Numbered from the stretch's first letter, positions 9,918-21,441 are shown. The stretch: 64,000 nt of DNA from Physella acuta (GCF_028476545.1 NW_026732672.1:1-64000); one strand, 5' to 3'. Notes: generated from the sequence alone by a model not told the origin. Numbers and translations: made by a program.

Positions 9918-11562
9918 TCCACAGTGCCACCATATCCACAGTGCCACCATATCCACAGTGCCACCATATCCACAGTGCCACCATATCCACAGTGCCACCA
10001 TATCCACAGTGCCACCATATCCACAGTGCCACCATATCCACAGTGCCACATTACCCAGAGCGCCACTATATCCACAGTGCCACCATCTCCACAGTGCCAC
10101 CATCTCCACAGTTCCACCATATCTACAGTGCCACATTACCCACAGTGCCACCATATCCACAGTGCCACCATATCCACAGTGCCACATTACCCACAGTGCC
10201 ACTATATCCACAGTTCCACCATATCCACAGTTCCACCATATCTACAGTGCCACATTACCCACAGTTCCACCATATCCACAGTGCCACCATATCCACAGTT
10301 CCACCATATCCACAGTGCCACCATCTCCACAGTTCCACCATATCCACAGTTCCACCATATCTACAGTGCCACCATATACACAGTGCCACCATATCCACAG
10401 TGCCACCATATCAACAGTGCCACCATATCCACAGTGCCACCATATCCACAGTGCCACCATATCCACAGTTCCACCATATCCACAGTGCCACCATATCCAC
10501 AGTTCCACCATATCCACAGTGCCACCATATCCACAGTGCCACCATATCCACAGTTCCACGATATCCACAGTTCCACCATATCCACAGTTCCACCATATCC
10601 ACAGTGCCACCATATCCACAGTGCCACCATATCCACAGTGCCACCATATCAACAGTGCCACCATACCCACAGTGCCACTACACACACAGTGCCACCATAC
10701 ACACAGTGCCACCATATCCACAGTTCCACCATGTGCCACCATATCCACAGTGCCACCATATCCACAGTGCCAGCATATCCACAGTGGCACCATATCCACA
10801 GTTCCACCATGTGCCACCATATCCACAGTGCCACCATATCCACAGTGCCACCATATCCACAGTGCCACCATGTGCCACCATATCCACAGTGCCAGCATAT
10901 CCACAGTGCCACCATATCCACAGTGCCACCATGTGCCACCATATCCACAGTGCCACCATATCCACAGTTCCACCATATCCACAGTGCCACCATATCCACA
11001 GTTCCACCATATCCACAGTTCCACCATATCCACAGTGCCACCATATCCACAGTGCCACCATATCCACAGTGCCACCATATCAACAGTGCCACCATACCCA
11101 CAGTGCCACTACACACACAGTGCCACCATACACACAGTGCCACCATATCCACAGTTCCACCATGTGCCACCATATCCACAGTGCCACCATATCCACAGTG
11201 CCAGCATATCCACAGTGGCACCATATCCACAGTTCCACCATGTGCCACCATATCCACAGTGCCACCATATCCACAGTGCCACCATATCCACAGTTCCACC
11301 ATGTGCCACCATATCCACAGTGCCAGCATATCCACAGTGCCAGCATATCCACAGTGCCAGCATATCCACAGTGCCACCATATCCACAGTGCCACCATGTG
11401 CCACCATATCCACAGTGCCACCATATCCACAGTGCCACCATATCCACAGTGCCAGCATATCCACAGTGCCACCATATCCACAGTGCCACCATGTGCCACC
11501 ATATCCACAGTGCCAGCATATCCACAGTGGCACCATATCCACAGTGCCACCATATCCACAGT
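9918..11562. repeat. 17-bp minisatellite, ~95 copies, stop-free in six frames
   Basis: A 1.6-kb array of ACCATATCCACAGTGCC and close variants (AGTTCC, AGCATAT, AGTGGC, TCAACAG). The consensus has no stop codon in any of its 17 triplets on either strand. Because 17 is not a multiple of three, every frame cycles through the same 17 residues, so frames of almost 600 aa arise on the plus strand and about 300 aa on the minus strand. A partial unit (CCACCATGTG) recurs and shifts phase. A block with TCAACAG, ACTACACACACAG and ATACACACAG occurs at about 10650 and again 431 bp later, showing higher-order duplication. None of the frames has splice signals or non-repeat protein, so this is not annotated as a gene. 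Confidence 0.97.
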
Positions 11563-12339
11563 CCATCCACATACTACAGATCGATGTGTTGGTTCTATCC
11601 AGTGCCCACAGACGTGATAAAATTCTCAGTGAAGTTGGACGCCAAAGGATTAAGATGAAAGCCGACGGATTAAGATGACTGGATTAGGCTTATCATGTTT
11701 ACTTTCTCCAAATGTGCACACAGTTATACATAAGCCTAGGCGCGGTCTGTGACTGAGCTATGTGTTTAGGCTATAGTAGATTAAGACATGATGGAACTAA
11801 TGTTAGGAAACAGGAGTCACACAGCTATATGTTTTCACAAGCGTCATAAGCCAACACAATCTTGAATGGAAACTGTACCAAAACAAAAGACTACATTTAT
11901 CTAATACTTAGGAAAAGACCACACTACATCAATGCCATACAATTATAGTGAACATTTGTCTAGTTTCCAACTATGTTACCTAAGTATCTCCCCTTTCTCC
12001 TCTTATTTGCCCGCCCATCATCTCACCTACCTCACCTATCTCATCTAACTGTACCACGCTACTCTGCCACCTATTATCTCACCAATCTCACCCTGATGAC
12101 GTGCCTTAACTCACCCCCACCCCCACCTGGGCTCTATGACACATGTCTGACGTAACGAGCTGTTCTCTTCCTGCCCAGTGTTTTTTTCAGACTTTTTTCT
12201 CCGGGAGGGGGGGGGGACTGATAGGAACTCTGAAAGACTCTTGTATGTTAACTTGAACGTACGTTGAGGTCAGTGTGACACAGAGGCCAGTTGCCTAGTT
12301 ACTGAGGTTAGAGAATTATATCTGATGTGAATTAGATAC
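11563..12339. other. Spacer without recognised features
   Basis: No gene is seen. A sequence at 12176-12236 (CAGTGTTTTTTTCAGAC, poly-G, then GGAACTCTG) resembles the ends of the short element at 34195-34377, but the flanking 8-mers do not match, so no boundaries are claimed. Confidence 0.5.
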
Positions 12340-12487
12340 TTGAGACCCCATCATATGTAGACGCCATCAGATGTTGACCCCATCAGGTGTCGACTAAATC
12401 ACGCGTCGACCCCATCACTTATTGATCCCATGACTTTTGACCCCATCAGGTGTTGACCCCATCACCTGTTGACCCCATCACGTAGAA
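12340..12487. repeat. Degenerate 17-18-bp repeat
   Basis: Eight or so units of GACCCCATCAGGTGTT with many substitutions (CACGCGTC, ACTTATT). Confidence 0.8.
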
Positions 12488-12599
12488 CTCGTTAGCTTCT
12501 GACACCTGGCAATACAGTTTTGTAACAATTGTTTTAATTGGTCGCTGTGTAAACTCCGGGTAAACTTTCAGATTTTACCTGCGGCATCACAGGAAAGAG

Positions 12600-12810
12600 A
12601 TAGGCAACCTCACCCTGCCTCATCACTACCACACCCCTACCTCAGTCAGTCTCCCCACTACCTCACCCCATACACCAACGCAAACCCTCTCAACCTCACT
12701 TTCTACACCCATACTACCCCACCCCTACCTCACCTACATCTCTGTCTGTCTCACTCCCAACTCACCACCAACTGTCAATCTCACACCTACCTCACCGGCT
12801 ACACTAACCC
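12600..12810. repeat. C/A/T low-complexity flank
   Basis: Irregular CTCACC, CTACCTCA and CCCTAC words that grade into the ordered array starting at 12811. A similar flank continues at 13671-13830. Confidence 0.7.
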
Positions 12811-13670
12811 TACCTCACTCTACATCACCATAACCACAACCCAACCTCACTCTACATCACCACAACCACAACCCAACCTCACTCTATATCACCACAACAC
12901 CAACCCAACCCAACCTCACAGTATATCACCATAACCACAACCCAACCTCACTCTACATCACCACAACCCCAACCCAACCTCACTCTACATCACCACAACC
13001 ACAACCCAACCTCACTCTATATCACCACAACACCAACCCAACCCAACCTCACAGTATATCACCATAACCACAACCCAACCTCACTCTACATCACCACAAC
13101 CCCAACCCAACCTCACTCTACATCACCACAACCACAACCCAACCTCACTCTACATCACCACAACCCCAACCCAACCTCACTCTACATCACCACAACCACA
13201 ACCCAACCTCACTCTACATCACCACAACCACAACCCAACCTCACTCTATATCACCACAACACCAACCCAACCCAACCTCACAGTATATCACCATAACCAC
13301 AACCCAACCTCACTCTACATCACCACAACCCCAACCCAACCTCACTCTACATCACCACAACCACAACCCAACCTCACTCTACATCACCACAACCACAACC
13401 CAACCTCACTCTACATCACCCCAACCCCAACCCAACCTCACTCTACATCACCACAACCACAACCCAACCTCACTCTACATCACCACAACCCCAACCCAAC
13501 CTCACTCTACATCACCACAACCACAACCCAACCTCACTCTATATCACCACAACACCAACCCAACCCAACCTCACAGTATATCACCATAACCACAACCCAA
13601 CCTCACTCTTCATCACCACAACCCCAACCCAACCTCACAGTATATCACCATAACCACAACCCAACTTCAC
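12811..13670. repeat. 32-bp minisatellite with 37-bp variant units
   Basis: About 25 units holding ACCCAACCTCACTCTACATC and ACCACAACCACA (32 bp). A longer 37-bp variant carrying CACAGTATATCACCATAACC recurs every few units, giving a higher-order pattern. No G occurs on the plus strand for long stretches apart from the CACAG word, so the array is strongly strand-asymmetric. Confidence 0.95.
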
Positions 13671-13929
13671 ATTTTAAGCCATCCTACCCACTCCTACATC
13701 ATCCTTCCCCACCCTTCCCCCACCCTTGCCTCACACCCACCCCACCCCTACCTCACCGTTACCTCACCCCTACCTCACACCTACCCCACCCTACCTCACC
13801 TTCTACACGGCCCTCTAACCCACCCCTACCTCAGTTTTCAGCTTTGTTGTACCAGTCAGCTGTAAGCTTTTGGCACCAACATTCCTGCAGGAGAGACAAA
13901 CACAAAGCTTTAAATTATAAACACATTCG

Positions 13930-14045
13930 TGAGGTGACTGTCCCGGATTTTAACGCTCCCGTGTTCAAATGTTCTTAGGGCGTCATTGAGTCCACTTAGC
14001 TCTAATGGGTACCTGACTTTAGTCAGTAAACCCATAAATAAAGAA
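13930..14045 (+). mobile_element. SINE fragment with conserved core
   Basis: A diverged tRNA-like B box (GTGTTCAAATGTTC) is followed by ATTGAGTCCACTTAGCTC and AATGGGTACCTGACTTTAGT. The same core is present on the minus strand at 17318-17525, so both are copies of one tRNA-derived SINE family. The 3' part is missing. Confidence 0.65.
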
Positions 14046-14101
14046 ATTGGAATGACGATAACATGAAAATCTCTCCTCAAACTTTACGCCCCCATTCTTT
14101 C

Positions 14102-15076
14102 GCCAAAGCTTAAAAAGACGGCCCACAGTCCTCCAAAGTTTAGAATGATGGCCCACAACACCCCCCCCCCCCACCCCCCAAGTTTAGAATGACGGCCCAC
14201 AATCCACCACCAAAGTTTAGAAAGACGGCCCACAATTGTCCACCAAAGTTTAGACTGACGGCCCACAATCCTCTACCAAAGTTTAGAATGACGGCCCACA
14301 ATTGTCCACCAAAGTTTAGACTGACGGCCCACAATCCTCTACCAAAGTTTAGAATGACTGCCTACAATTGTCCACCAAAGTTTAGACTGACGGCCCACAA
14401 TCCTCTACCAAAGTTTAGAATGACTGCCTACAATCGGCCACCAAAGTTTAGAATGACGGCCCACAATCCTCTACCAAAGTTTAGAATGACTGCCTACAAT
14501 CGGCCACCAAAGTTTAGAATGACGGCCCACAATCGGCTACCAAAGTTTATAATGATGGCCCACAATCCCCCCACCAAAGTTTAGAATGATGGCCCACAAC
14601 CCCTCCACCAAAGTTTAGAATGATGGCCCACAACCCCCCCACCAAAGTTTAGAATGATGGCCCACAACCCCCCCACCAAAGTTTAGAATGATGGCCCACA
14701 ACCCCCCCACCAAAGTTTAGAATGATGGCCCACAACCCCCCCCCCACCAAAGTTTTGTTAATGATGGCCCACAACCCCCCCCACCAAAGTTTAGAATGAT
14801 GGCCCACAACCCCCCCCCCACCAAAGTTTAGAAAGATGGCCCACAAACATCCACCAAAGTTTAGAATGATGGCCCAAACCCCCCCCTCCCCCACCACCAA
14901 AGTTTAGAATGATGGCCCACAACCCCCCCCCCCCCACCACTAAAGTTTAGAAAGATGGCCCACAAACATCCACCAAAGTTTAGAATGACGGCCCACAATC
15001 CTCCACCAAAGTTTAGAATGACGGCCCACAATCCTCCCCCAAAGTTTAGAATGACGGCCCACAATCCGCCACCAAA
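14102..15076. repeat. ~33-bp minisatellite, about 29 copies
   Basis: Units of CCACCAAAGTTTAGAATGA followed by TGGCCCACAA and a variable poly-C tract. A two-type alternation (AATTGTCC versus AATCCTCTA) is seen at 14220-14400. The 14.6-14.95 kb portion has C tracts up to about 15. Confidence 0.95.
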
Positions 15077-15084
15077 AACTGACC

Positions 15085-15654
15085 AAGACGCCACCCCAAG
15101 CTCGCGGGCCGATCAATATTTCAAAGAGCAATTTGAGGATGTCGTGGACTGGGAAATACTTTCTGTCCCCGCTGTCAGCTCGAGTGAAGTTCTTTTGTTT
15201 TCCTGCCGGTGGGAGAAGTTGATCCCCTCCCCACGAGATTCTGCCCTACCCCCCAAGCCTCATTTGTTGTTCCTAATTTAGACGTCTGTCCGTGACAGGT
15301 TGTACCGACTTGTCATGGGCTGTTCTGTAGGTCAGTTGACGTCACGGCTATCGTTTCACTCATTGATAGCATTGCTAAATACAGCTGATCTAAGGGCTAT
15401 CGTCCAGTACTAGGACCAATTATCTGAAGCAACAACCCCTTGGCCAGATATCAAACAGCACTATCATCAGATGTCCAGATACACAGTGTTATAAAATGTC
15501 CAGATTCAACATTAAGGCAAGATGACCTTATACACCACTATGGACTCATTCAGAACAGTAAAATAGATCAAAACCATCTTTAGAATTTGCCCTCCCCCTC
15601 CCCTACACCTAAAGAGTAACACTTTAATATTTTTAACCCCCCCCCCAACTCACA
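15085..15654. other. Spacer without recognised genes
   Basis: An open frame at 15060-15280 is partly protein-like (ADQYFKEQFEDVVDWEIL) but has no splice sites that frame it convincingly, and it begins inside the minisatellite. I do not annotate it. Confidence 0.4.
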
Positions 15655-15780
15655 ACCAACCTGTAACTACTTACCTGTAAGACCTACCTTTAACTATTTA
15701 CCCGTATGACCCACCTGTAACTATTTACCTATATGACCCACCTGTAACTATTTACCTGTATGAACTACCTGTACACTGTA
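15655..15780. repeat. ~27-bp repeat, about five copies
   Basis: Copies of ACCCACCTGTAACTATTTAC with CTATATG or CTGTATG endings. Confidence 0.85.
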
Positions 15781-16050
15781 CCCAGGGTCCTCGACAACTT
15801 GGATAACGAACCATGATTTGACACCTTTTTCAGCTGTGTCGAATGTCATCTTGTTGGAAATGTCATCACGTTGCAAATGTCATGCTCTCATCGCGACCTT
15901 TAAAGTCTCTCCAAAATTCTTTATCATCACCCCCCCCCCCTCGCATCCCCTCCTCCAACTGTTTTGACCTGTTGCCTCTCAGAGGAGACTGTTTTAAGCC
16001 TCTTATTTCATTATATTACATCCTACTAACAACCAATGACAACATCACTC

Positions 16051-16709
16051 GACCCAAACAACCCACCACCCACCCTAACCACCCACCCTAACAACCCACC
16101 CTAACAACACACCCCCAAACAACCCACCATAACAACCCACCCTAACAACCCACCCCCAAACAACCCACCCTAACAACCCACCCCCAAACAACCCACCATA
16201 ACAACCCACCATAACAACCCACCCTAACAACCCACCCCCAAACAACCCACCATAACAACCCACCATGACAACCCACCCCCAAACAACCCACCATAACAAC
16301 CGACCCTAACAACCCACCCCCATCCCCACCCTTGCAACCCACCATAACAACCCATCCTAACAACCCACCCCCAAACAACCCACCATAACAACCCACCATG
16401 ACAACCCACCCCCAAACAACCCACCATAACAACCCACCCTAACAACCCACCCCCAAACAACCCACCATAACAACCCACCATGACAACCCACCCCCAAACA
16501 ACCCACCATAACAACCGACCCTAACAACCCACCCCCATCCCCACCCTTGCAACCCACCATAACAACCCATCCTAACAACCCACCCCCATCCCCACCCTTA
16601 CAACCCACCATAACAACCCACCCTAACAACCCACCCCCACCCTAACAACCCACCCCCACCCTAACAACCCACCCCCACCCTAACAACCCATCCCCACCCC
16701 CACCCTAAC
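16051..16709. repeat. CCACCCTAACAACC-type minisatellite
   Basis: Units of 13-14 bp (CCACCATAACAACC, CCACCCTAACAACC) with spacer CCCCCAAACAA. A longer block with CATCCCCACCCTTGCAAC recurs at 16320 and 16533. The CCCTAA words are spaced by other bases and are not a telomere array. Confidence 0.93.
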
Positions 16710-16961
16710 GTATTCGACCAATTCTATCTTCTATTTCACTAAAGCTAACACCCGTCCAGCGACCCCCCCCCCCACCCTCAGCAAATAAGTCCCCAAACTC
16801 CCAGGGAGGCTGGGGCTAGCGGTGCCTGAATTGCCCGACCGTGCGGACAAAACGCCATTACCTCACGGCGCGGGTCTGGAATGGAAGTTGATCAGGGAAG
16901 TACTCACCAAGAGCTGTTTGTTCAGACGCTACCTTTGTCCTTCAGATCCTTCGGCTATCTG

Positions 16962-17262
16962 TGTCACGTGGTCGCTACTTTCTGGTGCGTTACAAGACAT
17001 TCTTGGTCACGTGGTCGCTACTTTCTGGTGCGTTACAAGACATTCTTGGTCACGTGGTCGCTACTTTCTGGTGCGTTACAAGACATTCTTGGTCACGTGG
17101 TCGCTACTTTCTGGTGCGTTACAAGACATTCTTGGTCACGTGGTCGCTACTTTCTGGTGCGTTACAAGACATTCTTGGTCACGTGGTCGCTACTTTCTGG
17201 TGCGTTACAAGACATTCTTGGTCACGTGGTCGCTACTTTCTGGTGCACTACAAGACATTCTT
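16962..17262. repeat. 43-bp minisatellite, 7 exact-length copies, each with a CACGTG E-box
   Basis: Seven copies of a 43-bp unit starting TCACGTGGTCGCTACTTT and ending ACAAGACATTCTT. Copies are nearly identical, so the expansion is recent. Each has one CACGTG palindrome, spaced 43 bp apart. All plus frames are open, giving a 151-177 aa frame that is only repeat. Confidence 0.96.
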
Positions 17263-17317
17263 GGTCGATTTGTGGTTACTTTAGATGCAATGTTACCCCA
17301 TTCTTCCAGTACAGTGA

Positions 17318-17525
17318 ATTACCCTTTCGAACCTGACGGCCCAATAGTGAAGTAGACCTCAGCATATACATTTCAGGACTATGCCCAGCCGCCTTTTCTT
17401 TCCTAAAGTTGAATCAGGTACTTATCAGAGCTGGGTGGACTCAGGGACGTTCTACTGAGATGCACTCGGGATTCGAACTCGATACTTCCGGGCTAGCAGT
17501 CGCTCAACCACCCAACCACGCCGAT
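17318..17525 (-). mobile_element. tRNA-derived SINE, near full length
   Basis: Read on the minus strand, a tRNA-like head (A-box part GGTTGGGTGGTTGAGCG, B box GAGTTCGAATCCC) is followed by the core GAGTCCACCCAGCTCTGA and AAGTACCTGA, then a tail with GTCAGGTTCGAAAGGG. The same tail appears at 40395-40490 (CTTCAGGTTTGAAAGGGAAC) and the same core at 13930-14045. SINEs are copied by LINE machinery, which is not seen in this window. Confidence 0.8.
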
Positions 17526-18127
17526 ACAGTACGGAGTATATTAAACACTGCCCCACCAAATTAAAACTGACAGATCCATTTTCCAACGGAGAGTATGGGA
17601 TTGTATTCTTTCTGACTGCTGGCAACAATGAAAGTGATATCTTGGAAATGATGGGAAATGGGGTTCAATCCCAGAGTTATGGGTGCTCCTGATAGGGGGG
17701 GGGGGGAAGACGAGTGTTTGATTTTCTGTTGTGTTATCTAAAAAAATATCAATCAGAAAATCAATAAAAGTTTGAAAGTTAATGAGCCTACACAAAAAGA
17801 AAATATAGGTTGTAGTATGAGGTGAGCTAAGGTGTCTTATACATCATTGAGCCCCCCCCCACATGAACCCCCCACACACACACAAGGCCGGAGCGTAAAG
17901 TAAACTGGAAGTGTTTGGATTACCTAACTCATCAAAAACCAAATCCTCCCAGACGACATCTTATTTCACACCCCCTGACCCCAATCACGGGCCCGCCGAT
18001 TGGCTGAATTTTGATCACAGTGGAGGGGTCAATAAAAGACCGGAAGTAGCCAGTGGTCTGTCATTTGTTTCCCCTCTGTCTTCTTCTGTCACTTTTTAAA
18101 GTCACTTTTCATGGTCGATACTTCTCC
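17526..18127. other. Spacer
   Basis: No gene is recognised. Contains a G tract at 17696-17706 and a C tract near 17852. Confidence 0.5.
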
Positions 18128-18240
18128 CAGTCTCTCACAGTCTCTCTCTGTCTCTCTCTGTCTCTCTCTGTCTCTCTCTGTCTCTCTCTGTGCTCTCTCT
18201 GTCTCTCTCTGTGCTCTCTCTGTCTCTCTCAGTCTCTCTT
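18128..18240. repeat. (TCTCTCTG)n pyrimidine tract
   Basis: About 110 bp of CTCTCTGT repeats on the plus strand. Confidence 0.95.
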
Positions 18241-18358
18241 GTTTTCTTTCTTCGCCTTCCATCGTTACTTTTTTCTGATTACCATCCCGCGGTCGATTTC
18301 AGTTTGGGCCGGGATTTTTTCTAGGTTCATTTAGTTTGGTTGGCTGAGATTTTCGGTC

Positions 18359-18645
18359 ACTTTCTTCACATAACTTAATCCTGGTCGTTTTACCCACATC
18401 GCTTTATATTGGCCACTTTCTACACATAACTTTATATTGGCCACTTTCTCCACATAACTTTATCTTGGCCACTTTCAACACGTAACTTTATCCTGGCCAC
18501 TTTCAACACGTAACTTTATCCTGGCCACTTTCAACACGTAACTTTATCCTGGCCACTTTCAACACGTAACTTTATCCTGGCCACTTTCAACACGTAACTT
18601 TACCCTGGCCACTTTATCCACATAACTAAATCTTAGCCACTTTGA
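18359..18645. repeat. 28-bp minisatellite, about ten copies
   Basis: Copies of GGCCACTTTCAACACGTAAC followed by TTTATCCT. Outer units are more diverged (CTACACATAAC, TATATT). Confidence 0.93.
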
Positions 18646-18920
18646 CGTGTGCACTCATTTAGTCTATGTCAGTAATACAAACGTGGGCCTAACCTTGACA
18701 CTATACACACCTTCTCATAGTCCCTACTAATACACATTTTGAACTGCTCAACCTTGACCTAATTAGTAGGTTTACACACCTCGACCATGATTCAGATTAA
18801 CGATAAGCACACTCTTGACCATTCTAAACCTTAACCTAACCAGTACGCCACTTGACCATGCTAAACTATAGTTTAACTAGTAAACTCTTCGACCTTCCTA
18901 AGCCCAGTCCCCAACATTTT

Positions 18921-19165
18921 GCATGTAAATATTATATGTAAGTATCGTGTGTAAGTATGTAAGTATCACATTAAGTATAGTATGTAAATATGTAAGTAGC
19001 GTATGTAAGTATGTAAGTCTCGTATATAAGTATGTAAGTATAGTTTGTAAGTATGTAAGTATAGTTTGTAAGTATGTAAGTAGCGTATGTAAGTATCGTT
19101 TGCAAGTATGTAAGTCTCGTATATAAGTATGTAAGTATCTTATGTAAGTATGTAATTATCGTGGT
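18921..19165. repeat. GTATGTAAGT-type repeat rich in splice-donor words
   Basis: Roughly 20 irregular copies of TATGTAAGTA with CGTATGTAAG, ATAGTTTGTAAG and CGTATATAAG variants. GTAAGT is a consensus metazoan 5' splice site. The array lies in the inferred intron and ends about 30 bp upstream of the acceptor of exon B, on the sense strand. Confidence 0.88.
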
Positions 19166-19194
19166 TAACAAAATCCACCCTTGTATTTCCACAG

Positions 19195-19430
19195 TGCCGA
19201 CCCTCTAGCAGACCCCAGAGACCCCCTACACAGACAGTTCCTCCCCTGGGGTCGGCAGAGTCAGCATCGGTACACAGCGAGCCTCCCAATCCCGCCGGAA
19301 ATCATGGAGGGCTGGGGCTAGACCACTGCCCGCGGCCCTCCTGCTACAGCAACAGGCGGCCCTCCAGAGGGAGGAACTGCCGTTAGAGGATATCAACATG
19401 ATCGTGCTGCAGTCTAGTCTCTGTGTGGAC
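19195..19430 (+). CDS. Candidate coding exon B of an unidentified host gene (one-base frame change)
   Basis: Acceptor TTGTATTTCCACAG ends at 19194; a strong donor GTGAGT is at 19431. Entered in the phase left by exon A, it reads ADPLADPRDPLHRQFLPWG, then QHRYTASLPIPPEIMEGWG, to TAG at 19319-19321. The frame one base further is open from 19209 to the donor and reads RPLPAALLLQQQAALQREE, then LPLEDINMIVLQSSLCVD. Both halves look like real protein and have GC-rich coding composition unlike the surrounding arrays. One extra base, for example in the G run at 19314-19317, would explain the switch. That may be a base error, a genuine disruption, or a different acceptor (CTCTAG ending 19208) using only the second frame. 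I do not recognise the family. The Q-rich LLLQQQAALQ stretch suggests a helix. Confidence 0.5.
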
Positions 19431-19439
19431 GTGAGTACT

Positions 19440-19830
19440 TCAGTGTGATGGTGTCTGATGGTTGGTGGGTGTGGTGTCTGCTGGTTGGTGGTTGTGGTGG
19501 TGTCTGGTGACTGTTGCTGTGGTGTTTGTGTTTGGTGGTTTTGTTTATGGTGTTGTGGGTGGTGGTTGGTGTTTGTGTTAGGGTCTGGTGGTTGTGGTGG
19601 TTGTGGTTGTTTTGTGCTTGTGGTGGTGTTAGTGTTTGGTGGTATGTTGGTTATTGTGGTGGTGTCTGGTGGTCGTTGCGTTTGTTGGTTGATCGTGTTG
19701 GTGTTTGATGGTTGGTTGGTTGGTTGTGATGATGGTAGCTGTTGGTTGTTAGTGTTTGTGGTAGTGTTGGTTATGGTAGTGACTTGTATAAGGTTGGTTG
19801 TGGTTTTATTGAGTGGCTGTTAGTGTTGGC
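19440..19830. repeat. G/T-rich low-complexity region
   Basis: Irregular GGTGGTTGTGGTG and TGGTTGGTGTTTG words starting right after the donor of exon B. The plus frames across it code only for V/G/C low complexity. Confidence 0.85.
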
Positions 19831-21441
19831 ATCTGTGTTTACCAACAGCAACATAATGAGTTCAAACAAAAACAAAAACAAACCCCAAACGAAAAATGCG
19901 CAAAGAAAAAAAATGAGCAACGGAAATTTGTGCACATTGAAAACACAAAAAACGCACACAGAAAAATATGCTAAGCGCTGGTAATTGCGCTTTATTTTAA
20001 TTACAATACGCTTTTTTTGTTATCATGTTGAGGAAATGTTTCTTAGCTGTTTGCTATTATGTATGGGTTTGTTTATTGCGTTTGTATCTGTGTTTGTTTT
20101 GTTTATGACTATGTTTGTAAATGAGTTTCTTTTCGTATTGTATCTGTGTTTGTATCTGTGTTTGTTTGTATCTTTTAGTTGTGTTTGTAGGGTGTTATTT
20201 GTTTGTGTTATTTGTTTGACCATGCCCATGTCCACCATACAGAGAAATGCTTTAGTCCGACATCCAACCAAACTCTGGAATGGGGAAAATGTAATAGTTT
20301 AATTATAACAGCATGTAATGATATAATTCCTGTAACATAATTTCTTCCATTTGGTTATAAAAAGATGATTTTTGTGTGTGCTAATAACAATAATTGGAGA
20401 AACAAAATTAACTTCACAAAAAGATAACTGATTAAACGGGGTTAAAAATTTTATTAACAGGGGAAAATTTATTGGGATAGTTTTTTTTTAAGACAACGGT
20501 CTCATATTTGATTCTCTCTCCTTCACACTTACAAACACACTTACAAACTCTCTTTCACAAACACACGAATATTCAGACACACACACACACGCACGCACTT
20601 ACATAGTCACACGCACATTCACGCACAGTTGCACATTCTTCAGTGCTGACGGTGTATAACCTTTAAGACCATGCAATCATGCTTTTGTTTTCATTTCATT
20701 ATGTCCAGAATCAAATTAGACTTTAACTCTTTGTGTCGTAAATCTTATGTTCTTTTTATCTTTTTGGATTTATTTCTGAACTCGTCTTAAGATTAAAGAT
20801 CTCATCAAACTGACAGCCATTATAAGTGATCACCACCACAGTAAAACATATCCGACAACCACACTACAATAATAACACATGTATTAGACTACACTCCCCA
20901 CATAGTCAGTCCTTATATTTGAAACATCCCCCCCCAACCCCACAATAAGAACACATATATCAGACTACCGTCCCCCATTGAGTATTTATATTTACAACTC
21001 CCATAAAATTTACAGCTATTTACATTCCGTTGTGTGAGGTCAGACACAGTTTGATTCTAGGATTTATTCTCAAGTCCAATCACTCTTGTAGAGATAGAGC
21101 AGGATTTACTGCCCCTGTCTGCATGTCTGTAAAGGTGGCCGGGTGGGGGTGGGGGGGGGGGGGGTTGATTGGAGGTTACCACACGTGACTAGAACCACGA
21201 AACTCAAAGCTTTGTTCTCGATAAATCCAAGAAAACATCCCCCTTCCCACCTGTTGTTCGAGCCGCTCTAGAATGTGATTTTAATATTTGTGTGTGTAAC
21301 CGGCTGATTCATGACCGTTTCCTGCATCGTTGCTCGGTCCTACACTCAAAATCTCGGGATTTCTGACCCCCCCCCCTACATCCTATCCCGTAAATATAGG
21401 CGTTACGGCCAAACACCACATTTCCCAATTTTTTGTTCTAG
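19831..21441. other. AT-rich spacer
   Basis: No gene is supported. Holds a degenerate TTTGTATCTGTG low-complexity patch at 20065-20215, an AC-rich patch near 20520-20600 and a G tract near 21142-21164. Confidence 0.5.

Larger units (their letters stand above)
8689..19194 (+). other. Inferred 10.5-kb intron between exons A and B
   Basis: Bounded by GTAAAC at 8689 and TTGTATTTCCACAG ending at 19194. It is filled with tandem arrays (17, 32, 33, 14, 43 and 28 bp units), a SINE and a SINE fragment. It depends on exons A and B belonging to one gene. Confidence 0.4.

Noticed and set aside
9842-11678. Plus-strand frames of 584-604 codons and minus frames up to 307 codons
   Set aside because: They are translations of a stop-free 17-bp repeat; all frames are open alike and no splice or non-repeat protein sequence supports them.
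12176-12236. Another copy of the CAGTGTTTCTTCCAG element
   Set aside because: The ends are similar, but flanking 8-mers (TTCCTGCC, AAAGACTC) do not match, so boundaries are not supported.
15060-15281. Plus-strand frame with ADQYFKEQFEDVVDWEIL
   Set aside because: It starts within the 33-bp minisatellite and lacks a convincing acceptor or donor.
16051-16709. Possible telomere repeat because of CCCTAA words
   Set aside because: The words are separated by CAACCCACC and do not form TTAGGG tandems; GGGTTAGGG at 59750 is also only two units.
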